DNA from: Prochlorococcus sp. AG-402-K21
Lineage (GTDB): Bacteria > Cyanobacteriota > Cyanobacteriia > PCC-6307 > Cyanobiaceae
Length of the DNA stretch: 64,000 nucleotides
Direction of reading: 5' to 3'
Assembly: GCA_003216775.1 (NCBI GenBank)
Contig: QCII01000004.1
Coordinates: 62,001 to 126,000, forward strand
Shown here: in pieces, positions 8,588 through 18,944 of the stretch
Numbering within the stretch: position 1 is the stretch's first letter
Layout: each line of letters starts with the position of its first letter
Translations under genes and position numbers: made by a program
The notes under the pieces: model-generated
Told to the model about the DNA's origin: nothing
The model's input: only the letters and a program-made list of their open reading frames with translations
Databases searched by the model: none

Positions 8588-8997
8588 TTAACATGAATGA
8601 AGAAACCTTCTACGAAGGTGGGCCTGCAAAAAGTGATTTAATAATAAATCTATTAGCGGGAATAACTATTCTTGGTTTGCCATTTACCCTTGCGGCACTA
8701 GTAAGGGCCTTGTGGTTGAGATATAAAATTACAAATAAGAGAATTACAATTGATGGTGGATGGTTTGGTAAAAACAAAACACAAGTTTCATTGAGTAATA
8801 TAGAAGAGATAAGATCTATTCCAAGGGGATTCGGGTCATATGGTGATATGGTTCTAATTCTTAACGATGGGTCAAAAGTTGAGATGAAATCACTACCTCT
8901 TTTCAGAGAAAAACAAAAATTTATTGAAGAAAATATAATTAAAAAATCGCAAGCACAAAGCCTTAACGAGGTAGAAGGATTTGCTATAAAATCCTAA
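8584..8997 (+). CDS. Bacterial PH-like domain membrane protein
   Basis: This 137-residue protein has a short N-terminus (ETFYEGGPAKSDL), a hydrophobic hairpin of one or two helices (about residues 20-45), then a PH-like soluble part. That part reads YKITNKRITIDGGWFGK, VSLSNIEEIRSIP and MVLILNDGSKVEMKSL, the typical YKLTN-R...SLxxIxxI pattern of bacterial PH (YdbS/YdbT-like) domains. Function is unknown. The ATG at 8584 overlaps rnpA by 4 bases; ATG at 8593 is an alternative. Its place between rnpA and yidC suggests a membrane-biogenesis role by context. Confidence 0.75.
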   Translation: MINMNEETFYEGGPAKSDLIINLLAGITILGLPFTLAALVRALWLRYKITNKRITIDGGWFGKNKTQVSLSNIEEIRSIPRGFGSYGDMVLILNDGSKVEMKSLPLFREKQKFIEENIIKKSQAQSLNEVEGFAIKS

Positions 8998-9065
8998 TTT
9001 AATTACAAAAAACTCTTTTTCCTGTAAAATAAAATGTCTAATAAAATTTTACTCTTTTTAATATC

Positions 9066-10214
9066 GTGATAGGGTTCATTTCTGAAAAACTTCTTATCCC
9101 GATTCTAGATTTTTTCTACGGCTTAGTCCCTAGTTATGGATTAGCCATTGTTGCATTAACAGTCGTAATAAGAATTGCACTTTTCCCTTTAAGCGCTGGC
9201 TCCATCAGGAGTGCAAGAAGAATGAAGATTGCCCAACCAGTAATGCAAAAAAGACAAGCGGAAATAAAATCTAAGTTTTCAGGTGATCCAAAAAGACAGC
9301 AAGAAGAATTAGGAAAATTAATGAATGAATTTGGCAGTCCTCTTGCGGGCTGTCTCCCGTTGATTGTACAAATGCCTGTGCTTTTTGCATTGTTTGCGAC
9401 CTTAAGAGGCTCACCATTTGCGGATGTTCCTTACAACATTAATTTAAAAGTCCTCCCACAAGATCAAATAGCGGCAATAGATCCAAAACCTTATAAATCC
9501 CCAAGACACTCCATATTCATAACAGAAAAATCTCATTTCCCTGTTATTGCTTCCATTCCAAATGGAACAAAACTAGGAACAGAAGAATCAATAAAGATTA
9601 ATTTACAAACAACTAATGGTAATAGCTACTCGGAAGTTTTATCTAAATACGATAATGGTTCCAAATTTCTCCCTACTTGGAAAGTCTCAAAAGGATCCGA
9701 AAATCTAAAAGTTTCCCAAGATGGTACAGTTACGGCGATTAAACCAGGTGATGCAACAATTGAAGCAAAAATTCCAGGTTTGGCTGCTAAAAGTGGATTT
9801 CTTTTTATTAAAGCACTAGGGCAAGTTGGCTTTTATGTAGATGGTTCTATTAATTGGGATATTGCTGCACTTGTTGGAGCTTTTGGATTAACCTTACTGC
9901 TCTCTCAAGTTTTATCTAGTCAGGGAATGCCAGCGAACCCACAGCAATCTACTGCAAATAAAATCACCCCAATAATGATTACTGGTATGTTTTTGTTCTT
10001 CCCTCTTCCAGCAGGGGTATTACTGTATATGGTCGTTGCTAACATTTTTCAGGCATTTCAAACCTTTCTTCTTAACAAAGAAGCTCTTCCAGAGAATCTA
10101 CAGAAAATTTTGGATCAACAATTAATTGGGAAAAATGATGCGATAACTACTGCTGCTGCAACCATTTCAGAAAAAAGATTACCTTTTGAACCTAATAGTA
10201 AAAAACAATCCTAA
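9066..10214 (+). CDS. yidC: Membrane protein insertase YidC/Oxa1
   Basis: YidC inserts proteins into the plasma and thylakoid membranes. GTG start at 9066, 382 residues. Helix 1 of the core contains Arg36 ([11 protein letters not shown]), the conserved groove arginine; the cytoplasmic helical hairpin spans about 45-92; [16 protein letters not shown] is core helix 2; the last helices run from 265 to 335 with [15 protein letters not shown]. Between core helices 2 and 3, residues 120-255 form a large insert. Its second half (205-250, [14 protein letters not shown]) looks like a Big_2 bacterial Ig domain. The classic order rpmH-rnpA-yidC supports the call. Confidence 0.95.
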   Translation: MIGFISEKLLIPILDFFYGLVPSYGLAIVALTVVIRIALFPLSAGSIRSARRMKIAQPVMQKRQAEIKSKFSGDPKRQQEELGKLMNEFGSPLAGCLPLIVQMPVLFALFATLRGSPFADVPYNINLKVLPQDQIAAIDPKPYKSPRHSIFITEKSHFPVIASIPNGTKLGTEESIKINLQTTNGNSYSEVLSKYDNGSKFLPTWKVSKGSENLKVSQDGTVTAIKPGDATIEAKIPGLAAKSGFLFIKALGQVGFYVDGSINWDIAALVGAFGLTLLLSQVLSSQGMPANPQQSTANKITPIMITGMFLFFPLPAGVLLYMVVANIFQAFQTFLLNKEALPENLQKILDQQLIGKNDAITTAAATISEKRLPFEPNSKKQS

Positions 10215-10223
10215 CCTTTGATA

Positions 10224-11690
10224 ATGAATTCTTGGTGTAAAAATTTAGAATTACTTATTAAATCAAGAACTTCAATAATTTGGATAAGGACTAAAGAAGA
10301 AGAAAGATTAGAAAAAATACTTAATTCCTCATGTGAAAGTTTAAACATAAAAAGATACGTTCGCTGGGACTGTGTTAACGGTATTAAAGGATTATTAAAA
10401 GAAGAGGGTAAATTTTCTAACAATCCTCTACAAGTTCTTAATTGGCTTAAAGAGCAAAGTCCTGAAATATCGACAATATTATTAGTTAAAGATTTTCATA
10501 AATTTTATGATGATCCATCTATAAATAGGACTATTAAAGAACTTTCTTCTAAGCTTAAGGAAACGAATCATAATTTAATTATTAGTTCTCATCTATCTCC
10601 CTCTTCAGAAGAGCTTGATGAATTATTGACAATTATTAACTTACCTTTACCTGATCAAAAAGAATTAAAAAATCTTATAAAAAAAATTGCTGTTAATACT
10701 AATTCAAATCTTGAGGAAAAAGACTTAAACGAACTTTCTATAGCTTCAAGTGGATTAACTGAAATCAAAGTAAAGCAAATTACTGCAAAGGCACTTGCTC
10801 AAAGAGGAAAAATAAGTAAAGAAGATATCAAAGATATTCTTGAAGAGAAAAAACAAGTTATCGCCAGAAGTGAAATTTTAGAATTTTTTGAAGCCAAATC
10901 CAGTCAAAATGATATTGGTGGTTTAAATGTTTTAAAAGTTTGGCTTAATCAAAGATTTAGGGCCTTCTCTAAAGAAGCTAGAGACTATGGATTACCTATT
11001 CCAAAAGGAGTCTTACTAGTAGGGGCGCAAGGAACAGGAAAATCACTTACTGCAAAATCAATTTCCAAGAGTTGGTCGATGCCGCTTCTTAGATTAGATG
11101 TGGGAAGGCTATTCTCTAGCCTTGTTGGCTCAAGCGAGGCAAGAACTAGAGAAACTATTTCTAGAGCTGAGGCTATGTCACCTTGTATTCTTTGGATCGA
11201 TGAAATTGATAAAGGCTTTGGAGGCGATGCCAGAAGTGATGGAGGGACAAGTCAAAGGGTTCTAGCAAGTTTGCTCACTTGGATGGCTGAAAAAGAATCA
11301 GCTGTTTTTGTCATTGCCACCGCTAATGCTATAGATAAGCTTCCTCCGGAATTATTAAGGAAAGGTAGATTTGATGAGATATTTTTCCTTGATTTACCAA
11401 ATTCAGAAGAACGATTAAGCATTCTTGATTTGCACCTAAAAAAAAGGAGACCAAGTTATAGTTTCCCTCTCTCTACCATTATTGATAGAACAGATGGATT
11501 CTCTGGCGCTGAGCTCGAACAATCCGTAATAGAAGGAATGCACATTTCATTTTCAGAAGATAGAGAGCTTATGGAGAAAGATTTAATAAAGGCAGTCTCT
11601 GAATTAGTACCATTGTCCAGAACAGCTAAAGAGCAAATTGATTTACTAAAAAAATGGTCATCTGCTGGTAGGGCTCGTTCCGCGTCTTGA
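10224..11690 (+). CDS. ycf46: Ycf46-like AAA ATPase
   Basis: An AAA ATPase of the plastid/cyanobacterial Ycf46 family, a little-studied group linked to inorganic-carbon acclimation in some cyanobacteria. The N-terminal half (residues 1-210) is a degenerate ATPase-like domain lacking Walker motifs. The C-terminal AAA module starts at NDIGGLNVLKVWL and has Walker A GAQGTGKS, Walker B CILWIDEID, sensor 1 TAN and the arginine finger in ELLRKGRFD. I prefer ATG 10224 (488 residues) to the TTG at 10218. It lies 9 bases after yidC. Confidence 0.9.
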   Translation: MNSWCKNLELLIKSRTSIIWIRTKEEERLEKILNSSCESLNIKRYVRWDCVNGIKGLLKEEGKFSNNPLQVLNWLKEQSPEISTILLVKDFHKFYDDPSINRTIKELSSKLKETNHNLIISSHLSPSSEELDELLTIINLPLPDQKELKNLIKKIAVNTNSNLEEKDLNELSIASSGLTEIKVKQITAKALAQRGKISKEDIKDILEEKKQVIARSEILEFFEAKSSQNDIGGLNVLKVWLNQRFRAFSKEARDYGLPIPKGVLLVGAQGTGKSLTAKSISKSWSMPLLRLDVGRLFSSLVGSSEARTRETISRAEAMSPCILWIDEIDKGFGGDARSDGGTSQRVLASLLTWMAEKESAVFVIATANAIDKLPPELLRKGRFDEIFFLDLPNSEERLSILDLHLKKRRPSYSFPLSTIIDRTDGFSGAELEQSVIEGMHISFSEDRELMEKDLIKAVSELVPLSRTAKEQIDLLKKWSSAGRARSAS

Positions 11691-11815
11691 CTTAATTTTA
11701 ATATATTAAAAATATTGCATAAGTTAGAAATCATTAATTTAGTTAATTTTTTATCAAAAATACCCTAATAATGATTTGATATTAACTATCTTAATTAAGG
11801 TATTAAAAAAAAAGA

Positions 11816-13093
11816 GTGTTAGATCAAAAATTAATAAGAGAAAATCCGGCATGTGTTGAAGAGAATTTATCCCTTAGAGGAAAAGTTTATGATATAACCC
11901 GCATCCACGAATTAACTGTTAGAAAAAAAGAAATTGATATAGAAATATCTAGTCTCCAATCTGAGAGTAAAAAATTAAGTAAATTAATCGGTCAAGAAAT
12001 TAGAAAATGTCAAGACAATAATTCTAAAGAACTTAATAATTTAAAGAAAAAGGGAAACGAATACAGAATCAAGATTTCTGAATTTGAAGAGAAACAAAGA
12101 ATATTAGATGAACAAATAAATAATGAGATTTCTAATTTACCTAATTTTCCAAGCAAAGATGCGCCCACAGGGAAAGACGAAAGTAATAATGTCCAAGTAA
12201 AAACTTGGGGAAATCCTTTAAAAGCAAATAATCTTAAATCTCATTGGGAGATAGGTGAAAGTCTTAATCTTTTTGAGTCTATAAAATCAACAAAAATGTC
12301 AAAAAGTCGTTTTATCACTCTTATTGGAAATGGCGCAAGATTAGAGCGGGCACTAATAAATTTTATGCTCGATATGCATACTAAAAATGGTTATTTAGAG
12401 TTAATGACTCCAGCCTTAGTAAATTCAGAAAGTCTTAAGGGATCTGGACAATTACCTAAATTTTCAAATGAAAGCTTTAAGTGCTCTAATGACGATTTAT
12501 GGCTTTCTCCAACAGCTGAAGTTCCACTAACTGCTTTTCATAAAAATGAAATTATTGATCCCAAACGGTTACCTATTAAATACGTCGCATATAGTCCATG
12601 TTTTAGGAGAGAAGCTGGGAGCTATGGAAAGGATACTAAAGGTTTAATAAGACTGCATCAATTTAATAAGGTTGAGCTTTATTGGTTTTGTAATCCAAGT
12701 AAATCTCTAGAGGCACATAAAAAAATCACCTCTGATGCAGAAAATATATTACAAAAGCTTGAACTACCTTACAGATTAGTTGATATCTGTACTGGGGACT
12801 TAGGATTTTCTTCAAGTAGGACTTTTGACCTTGAAGTATGGCTACCTAGCAGTAAATGTTATAGAGAAATTTCAAGTTGTAGTAATTGCTTAGACTTTCA
12901 AGCACGCAGATCAGCAATAAGAACGAAAATTGATAAAAAAAATACCTATTTACACACCCTAAACGGCAGTGGGCTTGCAATTGGAAGAACAATGGCAGCA
13001 ATTCTTGAAAATGGACAACAATCAGATGGGAGTGTGAAAATCCCTGATTCTCTAGTTCCATATTTTGGATCAAATTTTTTAAAAACTCCCTAA
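11816..13093 (+). CDS. serS: Seryl-tRNA synthetase
   Basis: This class II aminoacyl-tRNA synthetase charges tRNA-Ser. GTG start at 11816, 425 residues, normal length. The N-terminal coiled coil (about residues 30-105) binds the long variable arm of tRNA-Ser. The catalytic domain shows motif 2 ([15 protein letters not shown]) and motif 3 ([16 protein letters not shown]). LTPTAEVPL appears as [10 protein letters not shown], the serine-binding loop. rseP begins 9 bases downstream. Confidence 0.97.
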   Translation: MLDQKLIRENPACVEENLSLRGKVYDITRIHELTVRKKEIDIEISSLQSESKKLSKLIGQEIRKCQDNNSKELNNLKKKGNEYRIKISEFEEKQRILDEQINNEISNLPNFPSKDAPTGKDESNNVQVKTWGNPLKANNLKSHWEIGESLNLFESIKSTKMSKSRFITLIGNGARLERALINFMLDMHTKNGYLELMTPALVNSESLKGSGQLPKFSNESFKCSNDDLWLSPTAEVPLTAFHKNEIIDPKRLPIKYVAYSPCFRREAGSYGKDTKGLIRLHQFNKVELYWFCNPSKSLEAHKKITSDAENILQKLELPYRLVDICTGDLGFSSSRTFDLEVWLPSSKCYREISSCSNCLDFQARRSAIRTKIDKKNTYLHTLNGSGLAIGRTMAAILENGQQSDGSVKIPDSLVPYFGSNFLKTP

Positions 13094-13102
13094 TATAAAT
13101 AA

Positions 13103-14182
13103 ATGAATGTTTTAACCTCATTAACAGTTTTAGGATTTCTCATTTTCTTTCATGAAATGGGACATTTTCTTGCGGCAATATTTCAAGGCATATACGTTGA
13201 TGGGTTTTCCATTGGGTTTGGTCCCTCAATAATCCAAAAAAAATATAGGGGTATTACTTATTCATTTAGGGCATTCCCATTGGGGGGATTCGTTTCCTTC
13301 CCAGATGAAGAACAAAACAATATAAATCCTGAAGACCCAAACCTTTTGAAAAATAGACCAATAATTCAAAGATTGATTGTAATTTCAGCTGGGGTATTCG
13401 CTAATTTACTCCTCGCCTACACTATCCTAACAATCAATGTAACTACTAATGGTATTCCTTATGATCCAGAACCAGGTATTTTAGTTTTAGCCACACAGCC
13501 TGAAAAAGCAGCGGCTAAGTCAGGGGTTGAACCAGGAGATAAAATTTTAAAAATAGATGGAATTTCTCTCGGTATTGGAGATCAAGCAGTTTCTTCTCTT
13601 GTAAAAAAAATACAAAGTTCTTCAGAAGAATCAATACAAATACAAATAGAGAGGAGAGGGTCTTTTAAAGAATTAACACTAATACCTAAAAATATTAATG
13701 GGAAAGGGACTATAGGTGCCCAATTACAGCCAAACATTAAACAAGAAACAATAAAAACGAAAACTATCAATGAACTTATTAGATATACAAATAAAGAGTT
13801 CTCATCACTTCTAATCAAAACAATCCAAGGTTATAAGGGTTTAATCACAAATTTCTCTTCAACTGCTCAACAATTGAGCGGGCCAGTAAAAATAGTTGAA
13901 ATTGGGGCACAATTATCAGAGCAGGGCGGTACTGGAATTTTATTATTTGCAGCATTAATTTCTATAAATTTAGCAGTTTTGAATTCACTTCCCCTACCAC
14001 TCCTAGATGGAGGCCAGTTTGTTTTTACAATTATTGAAGGTTTAAGAGGTAAGCCAGTTCCAATAAAAATACAAATTGCAGTTACACAATCAAGTTTTCT
14101 TCTTTTAGTAGGATTAAGTGTTTTATTGATAATAAAAGACACAAGTCAATTACTAATTGTTCAAAGATTGTTTAGCCAATAA
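13103..14182 (+). CDS. rseP: RseP-type site-2 intramembrane zinc protease
   Basis: A 359-residue site-2 protease that cleaves within membrane-spanning substrates. The zinc motif HEMGH is at residues 17-21 in the first helix. A PDZ domain follows (about 125-200; AKSGVEPGDKILKIDG). The C-terminal LDGG zinc-ligand motif (LPLPLLDGGQF) is near residue 300. Only one PDZ domain is present, as in cyanobacterial and Gram-positive forms. It is 9 bases after serS. The substrate, possibly an anti-sigma factor, cannot be inferred. Confidence 0.93.
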   Translation: MNVLTSLTVLGFLIFFHEMGHFLAAIFQGIYVDGFSIGFGPSIIQKKYRGITYSFRAFPLGGFVSFPDEEQNNINPEDPNLLKNRPIIQRLIVISAGVFANLLLAYTILTINVTTNGIPYDPEPGILVLATQPEKAAAKSGVEPGDKILKIDGISLGIGDQAVSSLVKKIQSSSEESIQIQIERRGSFKELTLIPKNINGKGTIGAQLQPNIKQETIKTKTINELIRYTNKEFSSLLIKTIQGYKGLITNFSSTAQQLSGPVKIVEIGAQLSEQGGTGILLFAALISINLAVLNSLPLPLLDGGQFVFTIIEGLRGKPVPIKIQIAVTQSSFLLLVGLSVLLIIKDTSQLLIVQRLFSQ

Positions 14183-14245
14183 ATTATTTCTTTTAAGAAG
14201 TATGGTTTAACTGTTAATATATTATCTATTACATTAAATTTTTTG

Positions 14246-14548
14246 ATGGCAAAAAAATCAATGATTGCGAGAGAAGTTAAACGCAAAAAACTTGTGCAAA
14301 GATATGCTGCTAAGAGAAAATCTTTATTAGAAGAATTTAAAGCCGCCAAAGATCCTATGGAGAGATTAGAAATACATAGAAAGATTCAAGGTTTGCCAAG
14401 AAATTCAGCTCCCACAAGAGGCAGAAATAGGTGTTGGGCAACAGGAAAACCAAGAGGAGTCTATAGAGACTTTGGATTATGTAGGAACCAATTAAGGCAA
14501 AGAGCACATAATGGTGAATTACCAGGCGTAGTAAAATCTAGTTGGTAA
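14246..14548 (+). CDS. rpsN: 30S ribosomal protein S14
   Basis: A 100-residue S14 of the long, zinc-free type. It starts [20 protein letters not shown] and ends with [31 protein letters not shown] and VKSSW, all diagnostic. ATG at 14246 is preferred to the TTG three bases upstream. S14 assembles late into the small-subunit head. It lies between rseP and pnp rather than in an spc operon, as usual in cyanobacteria. Confidence 0.97.
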   Translation: MAKKSMIAREVKRKKLVQRYAAKRKSLLEEFKAAKDPMERLEIHRKIQGLPRNSAPTRGRNRCWATGKPRGVYRDFGLCRNQLRQRAHNGELPGVVKSSW

Positions 14549-14740
14549 TTATATTAAATAATGAAATTTTTAAAATTTTCTTTAATTTTAATTTTTCTTT
14601 AAAATCTAGTTTTAGCAATAGATATTGTGGATAATTCAGTTAAATTTCTAAATCTTTTTTAAACCTTATATAAATAATTCTCTCAATATGTACCTATGAG
14701 ATGTAAGAATAAATTATGTATAGATAAATAATTTTAAAAA
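14549..14740. other. Intergenic region with a possible signal-peptide relic
   Basis: 192 bases between rpsN and pnp. ATG at 14561 opens a 13-codon secretion-like start (MKFLKFSLILIFL) closed by TAA at 14600. The same frame continues with NLVLAIDIVDN to a second stop at 14660. This resembles a signal peptide with a cleavage site interrupted by a stop, and may be a decayed exported protein, or chance in AT-rich DNA. The pnp leader, a likely site of autoregulation, also lies here, but I see no clear hairpin. Confidence 0.25.
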
Positions 14741-16906
14741 GTGGAAGGACAAAATAAGTCGATCACGTTTGACGGACGAGAGATACGACTAACTACAGGA
14801 CTTTATGCTCCTCAAGCGAATGGTTCAGTAATGATTGAATGTGGGGACACATCTTTGTTAGTTACCGCAACAAGAACTACAAAGAAAGAAGCTGCAGATT
14901 TTTTACCTCTAATATGTGATTACGAGGAGAAACTTTACGCCGCTGGTAGGATTCCAGGTGGATTTATGCGAAGAGAAGGAAGGCCTCCAGAAAGAGCTAC
15001 TTTAATTTCAAGGTTGATTGATAGACCAATGAGGCCTCTATTTCCACCCTGGATGAGAGATGAGATACAAATTGTCGCATCATGCCTTTCCCTCGATGAG
15101 AGAGTGCCTGCAGATGTATTAGCCGTTACAGGAGCTTCTATTGCAACATTGTTAGGAGAAATTCCCTTCTATGGGCCAATGGCGGCTGTAAGAGTTGGAC
15201 TTCTAGGTGATGATTTTATTTTAAATCCGAGTTTCCGAGAAATAGAGAAAGGTGATCTTGACATAGTTGTTGCAGGCTCACCCGATGGAGTTGTAATGAT
15301 TGAAGCTGGTGCTAATCAGCTTTCAGAACAAGATACAATTGAAGCTATTGATTTTGGCTACGAAGCTGTAAACGAACTTATTAAGGCTCAAGAAGATTTA
15401 CTCAAAGAATTAGGAATTAAACAAGTCCAACCAATTGAGCCAGAAGAAGATAAAACGTTGAGCGCATATCTTGAAAAAAACTGCACGAAATCAATTGAGC
15501 TTACTTTAAAGAAATTTGATCAAACCAAAGAAGTTAGAGATATTGAATTAGATCAGATAAAAATTGATGTGCAAAATAAAATTGAATCGCTAAAAGATGA
15601 TAATCAATTAAAGGTTTTTATTAGAGAAAATGAGAAGTTAATTCATTCTGATTTCAAAAAGTTAACTAAAAAATTAATGCGGTCACAAATTATTAATGAT
15701 GGCAAAAGAGTTGATGGGAGAGATCTTGATGAAGTCAGAAAAATATCAGCTACTGCAGGGATACTGCCCAAAAGAGTACATGGATCTGCCTTGTTCCAAA
15801 GGGGCTTAACTCAAGTATTGTCTACAACAACATTAGGTACTCCTAGTGATGCACAGGAGATGGATGACCTAAATCCCAGTACTGAAAAAACCTATCTGCA
15901 TCATTATAATTTTCCACCTTATTCTGTGGGAGAAACCAGACCAATGAGGACTCCAGGAAGAAGAGAAATTGGTCATGGAGCCTTAGCAGAAAGAGCAATT
16001 ATACCTGTACTTCCCGGTAAAGAAACTTTTCCATATGTACTAAGAGTAGTTAGTGAAGTTTTAAGTTCCAATGGATCCACCTCAATGGGTTCAGTCTGCG
16101 GGAGCACTCTTTCTTTATTAGATGCCGGAGTTCCTCTCAAAGCTCCAGTTAGTGGAACAGCAATGGGGTTAATAAAAGAAGATAAAGAAGTTAGGATTCT
16201 TACTGATATTCAAGGGATTGAGGACTTTTTAGGAGATATGGATTTCAAAGTTGCCGGGACCGAAAAAGGTATTACAGCGCTCCAAATGGATATGAAAATA
16301 ACAGGATTACCAGTTTCTATTATTTCAGATGCAATTAAAAAAGCGCGTCCAGCAAGATTGCATATCTTAGAAAAAATGCAGACAGCTATAGATAAGCCTC
16401 AAGAATCATTATCCCCACATGCTCCAAGACTATTAAGTTTCAGGATTGACCCAGAACTTATAGGTACTGTTATAGGACCTGGTGGAAGGACTATAAAAGG
16501 AATAACAGAAAGAACAAATACAAAAATTGATATAGAAGACGGAGGAATAGTAACTATTGCATCTCATGATGGTGCTGCGGCTGAGGAAGCTCAAAAAATC
16601 ATCGAAGGATTAACTCGCAAAGTGCATGAAGGAGAGATCTTCACAGGTGTAGTTACGAGGATCATCCCAATTGGGGCGTTTGTAGAAATTCTTCCAGGGA
16701 AAGAAGGAATGGTGCATATTTCTCAATTATCTGAAGCAAGAGTTGAGAGAGTTGAAGATGTTGTACGTCAAGGTGATGAAGTTACAGTGAGAGTAAGGGA
16801 AATTGATAGTAGAGGAAGAATTAATCTTACTCTTAGAGGCGTTTCCCAAAACAGTAATATGAATTATCCTGAACCAACCCCAACTCCTGTGGCGCCATTA
16901 TCTTAA
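14741..16906 (+). CDS. pnp: Polyribonucleotide nucleotidyltransferase (PNPase)
   Basis: This 3'-5' phosphorolytic exoribonuclease also makes heteropolymeric tails in cyanobacteria. GTG start at 14741, 721 residues. There are two RNase PH domains (about 5-215 and 310-545; the second carries [16 protein letters not shown] and [19 protein letters not shown]), an alpha-helical linker between them, a KH domain ([15 protein letters not shown], about 570-600) and an S1 domain ([18 protein letters not shown], from about 635). All motifs are intact. Confidence 0.97.
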   Translation: MEGQNKSITFDGREIRLTTGLYAPQANGSVMIECGDTSLLVTATRTTKKEAADFLPLICDYEEKLYAAGRIPGGFMRREGRPPERATLISRLIDRPMRPLFPPWMRDEIQIVASCLSLDERVPADVLAVTGASIATLLGEIPFYGPMAAVRVGLLGDDFILNPSFREIEKGDLDIVVAGSPDGVVMIEAGANQLSEQDTIEAIDFGYEAVNELIKAQEDLLKELGIKQVQPIEPEEDKTLSAYLEKNCTKSIELTLKKFDQTKEVRDIELDQIKIDVQNKIESLKDDNQLKVFIRENEKLIHSDFKKLTKKLMRSQIINDGKRVDGRDLDEVRKISATAGILPKRVHGSALFQRGLTQVLSTTTLGTPSDAQEMDDLNPSTEKTYLHHYNFPPYSVGETRPMRTPGRREIGHGALAERAIIPVLPGKETFPYVLRVVSEVLSSNGSTSMGSVCGSTLSLLDAGVPLKAPVSGTAMGLIKEDKEVRILTDIQGIEDFLGDMDFKVAGTEKGITALQMDMKITGLPVSIISDAIKKARPARLHILEKMQTAIDKPQESLSPHAPRLLSFRIDPELIGTVIGPGGRTIKGITERTNTKIDIEDGGIVTIASHDGAAAEEAQKIIEGLTRKVHEGEIFTGVVTRIIPIGAFVEILPGKEGMVHISQLSEARVERVEDVVRQGDEVTVRVREIDSRGRINLTLRGVSQNSNMNYPEPTPTPVAPLS

Positions 16907-16923
16907 ATTAAATTTTGAATTTC

Positions 16924-17808
16924 TTATGTATTCACTATATTAGAAATTTTTTTGCAAATTTCATAATGGTTAGAAGTCATTGATGCAATTAATATTCCTT
17001 CTTGGTCATAACTTCCCTTTAAAAAGTCTAATTTACGTCCTTTAATATCGGTAAAATAACCGCCAGCCCCTTCTATGATCGCCAGTGGGGCTGCAATATC
17101 CCAATCTTTTGGAGATGATCCATTTGGGAGAGAATATGATAAATATACATCAGCATCACCTCTCAAAATTGAGGTTATTTTGTAACCAACGCTACCCACG
17201 CCCATAATATTTTTAGGATTTAATTTTTCTAAAAGAAATTTAAATGCAGGATGATAATGGCTCTTACTTCTTATTATTGTAAGCTGATCTACTTTCTTAC
17301 AACTGGGTTCAATAGATATTTCCTTTCTTACTCCCTTATATTCACACCATGTCTCTTGACCTTTAACATTTATCCATAATTCTTGTTTACTTGGTATTAA
17401 AACATACCCAATTATTATCTTTTTCTGATACGTCAACGCCAAATGCATCGCATATTCCCCAGTACCTTGTATGAAATCCTTAGTGCCATCAAGAGGATCT
17501 ATAATCCACATCCATTCTCTCTCATGAAAGCTATCATCATTACTATGATAATCTTCTTCAGAAAGGAACTCCCAATCAACATTAGGATATTTTTCACTTA
17601 TCCCTTTTTTAATAAAATTACTAATCTCTACATCAGCATTTGTTACGGGTCCCGTATTTAAATTCTGAATTTCTAATTTTTTCTTAAAGTCATTGGAGTT
17701 TTGATTATTCTGAGTATAATATTTAAAAATATTATCGATATCCCAACATAATGAGCTAATTGTCGTGATCAGTTCCTCTGGATTTACATTTCTTGGCAAA
17801 AAGATCAT
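16924..17808 (-). CDS. cysQ: 3'(2'),5'-bisphosphate nucleotidase (CysQ), inositol monophosphatase family
   Basis: A 294-residue Mg/Li-sensitive phosphatase that removes the 3'-phosphate from PAP formed during sulfate assimilation. Metal-binding motifs are visible: the SEEDYH glutamates, WIIDPLDGTKDFIQG (about residues 101-115) and the C-terminal WDIAAPLAIIEGAGG. It is divergent from rsmI with only 6 bases between the two start codons. It could be another member of the inositol monophosphatase family, but length and the DGTKDF motif favour CysQ. Confidence 0.85.
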   Translation of the reverse strand: MIFLPRNVNPEELITTISSLCWDIDNIFKYYTQNNQNSNDFKKKLEIQNLNTGPVTNADVEISNFIKKGISEKYPNVDWEFLSEEDYHSNDDSFHEREWMWIIDPLDGTKDFIQGTGEYAMHLALTYQKKIIIGYVLIPSKQELWINVKGQETWCEYKGVRKEISIEPSCKKVDQLTIIRSKSHYHPAFKFLLEKLNPKNIMGVGSVGYKITSILRGDADVYLSYSLPNGSSPKDWDIAAPLAIIEGAGGYFTDIKGRKLDFLKGSYDQEGILIASMTSNHYEICKKISNIVNT

Positions 17809-17814
17809 TTTTTT

Positions 17815-18684
17815 ATGAACATCACTAAAGAAACATTATCTCATAGAGAATCTGAACCAGAAAAAAAGATTCTTTATCTGGTTGGCACACCAATAGGTAA
17901 TATCAATGATATTTCAAAAAGAGCCTTAAACATTTTAAAAAATGTCTCATTGATAGCCTGTGAGGATACTAGAACCACAGGTAAATTACTCAGGCATTTA
18001 AATATATCAAATAAATTGATTAGCTTCCATCGTCATAACTCAATTAGTAAATTAGATTTCATTATTTCAAAACTAAATTCGGGTGAATCCATCGCACTTG
18101 TTACTGATGCAGGCATGCCGTTGATTAGTGATCCAGGAGATATTTTAGTTAAAACAGCGAGAGAAAAAAATATAGAAGTTATATGTATCCCAGGGCCTTG
18201 CGCAGCTTTAACTGCTTTAGTTAGTAGCGGTTTAGATAACTCAAAATTTGCTTTTTATGGTTTCGTACCAAAAATAAAAAAAGAAAGAGATATCTTACTA
18301 AAAACAATTTCTGAAAGCAGTATTACTTCTGTGGTTTACGAATCTCCTAAGAGAATAATGAGACTTCTAAAAGATTTAAAAATTTTTTGTGGTGGTCAAA
18401 GGGAATGTGCTTTATTAAAAGAATTAACTAAAAGATATGAGCATTATTACGGTAATAATATTGATTACATTATTCACAACATCAGCGAATTAGAACTTAA
18501 AGGGGAATTCACCTTGGTAATAAGTGGAAATAAAGAGAATAATTTTCTAATTAATGAGAATGATTTAAGAAAAGATCTTATAGATTTAATTAATGCAGGA
18601 TTAAGTCACTCGGCAGCTTCAAGCTTCATAGCAAAAAAATCTGGGAAATCAAAAAAAGAGGTTTATAAGCTTATTATTAACTAA
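17815..18684 (+). CDS. rsmI: 16S rRNA 2'-O-ribose C1402 methyltransferase RsmI
   Basis: A 289-residue tetrapyrrole-methylase-fold enzyme that methylates the ribose of C1402 in the ribosomal decoding centre. LYLVGTPIGN near residue 20 is the N-terminal signature. It is followed by CEDTRTTGKLL, TDAGMPLISDPG and PGPCAALTALVSSGL, all standard RsmI motifs. The C-terminal 40 residues form a small helical domain (KKSGKSKKEVYKLI). The extra N-terminal 18 residues make the ATG at 17815 plausible but not certain. Confidence 0.93.
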   Translation: MNITKETLSHRESEPEKKILYLVGTPIGNINDISKRALNILKNVSLIACEDTRTTGKLLRHLNISNKLISFHRHNSISKLDFIISKLNSGESIALVTDAGMPLISDPGDILVKTAREKNIEVICIPGPCAALTALVSSGLDNSKFAFYGFVPKIKKERDILLKTISESSITSVVYESPKRIMRLLKDLKIFCGGQRECALLKELTKRYEHYYGNNIDYIIHNISELELKGEFTLVISGNKENNFLINENDLRKDLIDLINAGLSHSAASSFIAKKSGKSKKEVYKLIIN

Positions 18685-18703
18685 GAGGTAAAATTTTAAG
18701 ACA

Positions 18704-18934
18704 ATGAAAAAAATAGTTTTATATACTACATACTCTTTAGTTCTTAACTTAACTCTATTAATTTTTTTATTCATCAGTATTCAAAACAGTAATAATAAAA
18801 AAAGAGTAAATTTAATATTCATCGAATCTATTGATTTACCTATTTCATTTATTGTTGGATCAAGTTTTATTATGGGTTCTTTATTTGGAAATTTAATTTA
18901 CTCTTTAATAGATAATAAAAAAAATAAAAAATAA
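18704..18934 (+). CDS. LapA-domain (DUF1049) membrane protein
   Basis: This 76-residue protein has two hydrophobic helices (about 5-26 and 46-68) separated by SIQNSNNKKRVNLIF. The pattern QNSxxVxxxFxxxxxxLPxSxxxxxSFxxGxLxG is that of the LapA/DUF1049 family, small bacterial inner-membrane proteins linked in E. coli to control of LPS synthesis. A Lys/Asn-rich tail ends the protein. It lies 19 bases after rsmI and shortly before a large surface-polysaccharide island. The LPS link is family knowledge only. Confidence 0.65.
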   Translation: MKKIVLYTTYSLVLNLTLLIFLFISIQNSNNKKRVNLIFIESIDLPISFIVGSSFIMGSLFGNLIYSLIDNKKNKK

Positions 18935-18944
18935 TACCTATTTT

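Noticed and set aside
13867-14142. Antisense open frame of 91 codons within rseP
   Set aside because: Shadow of rseP; its peptide is the reverse of the conserved LDGG region and matches nothing.
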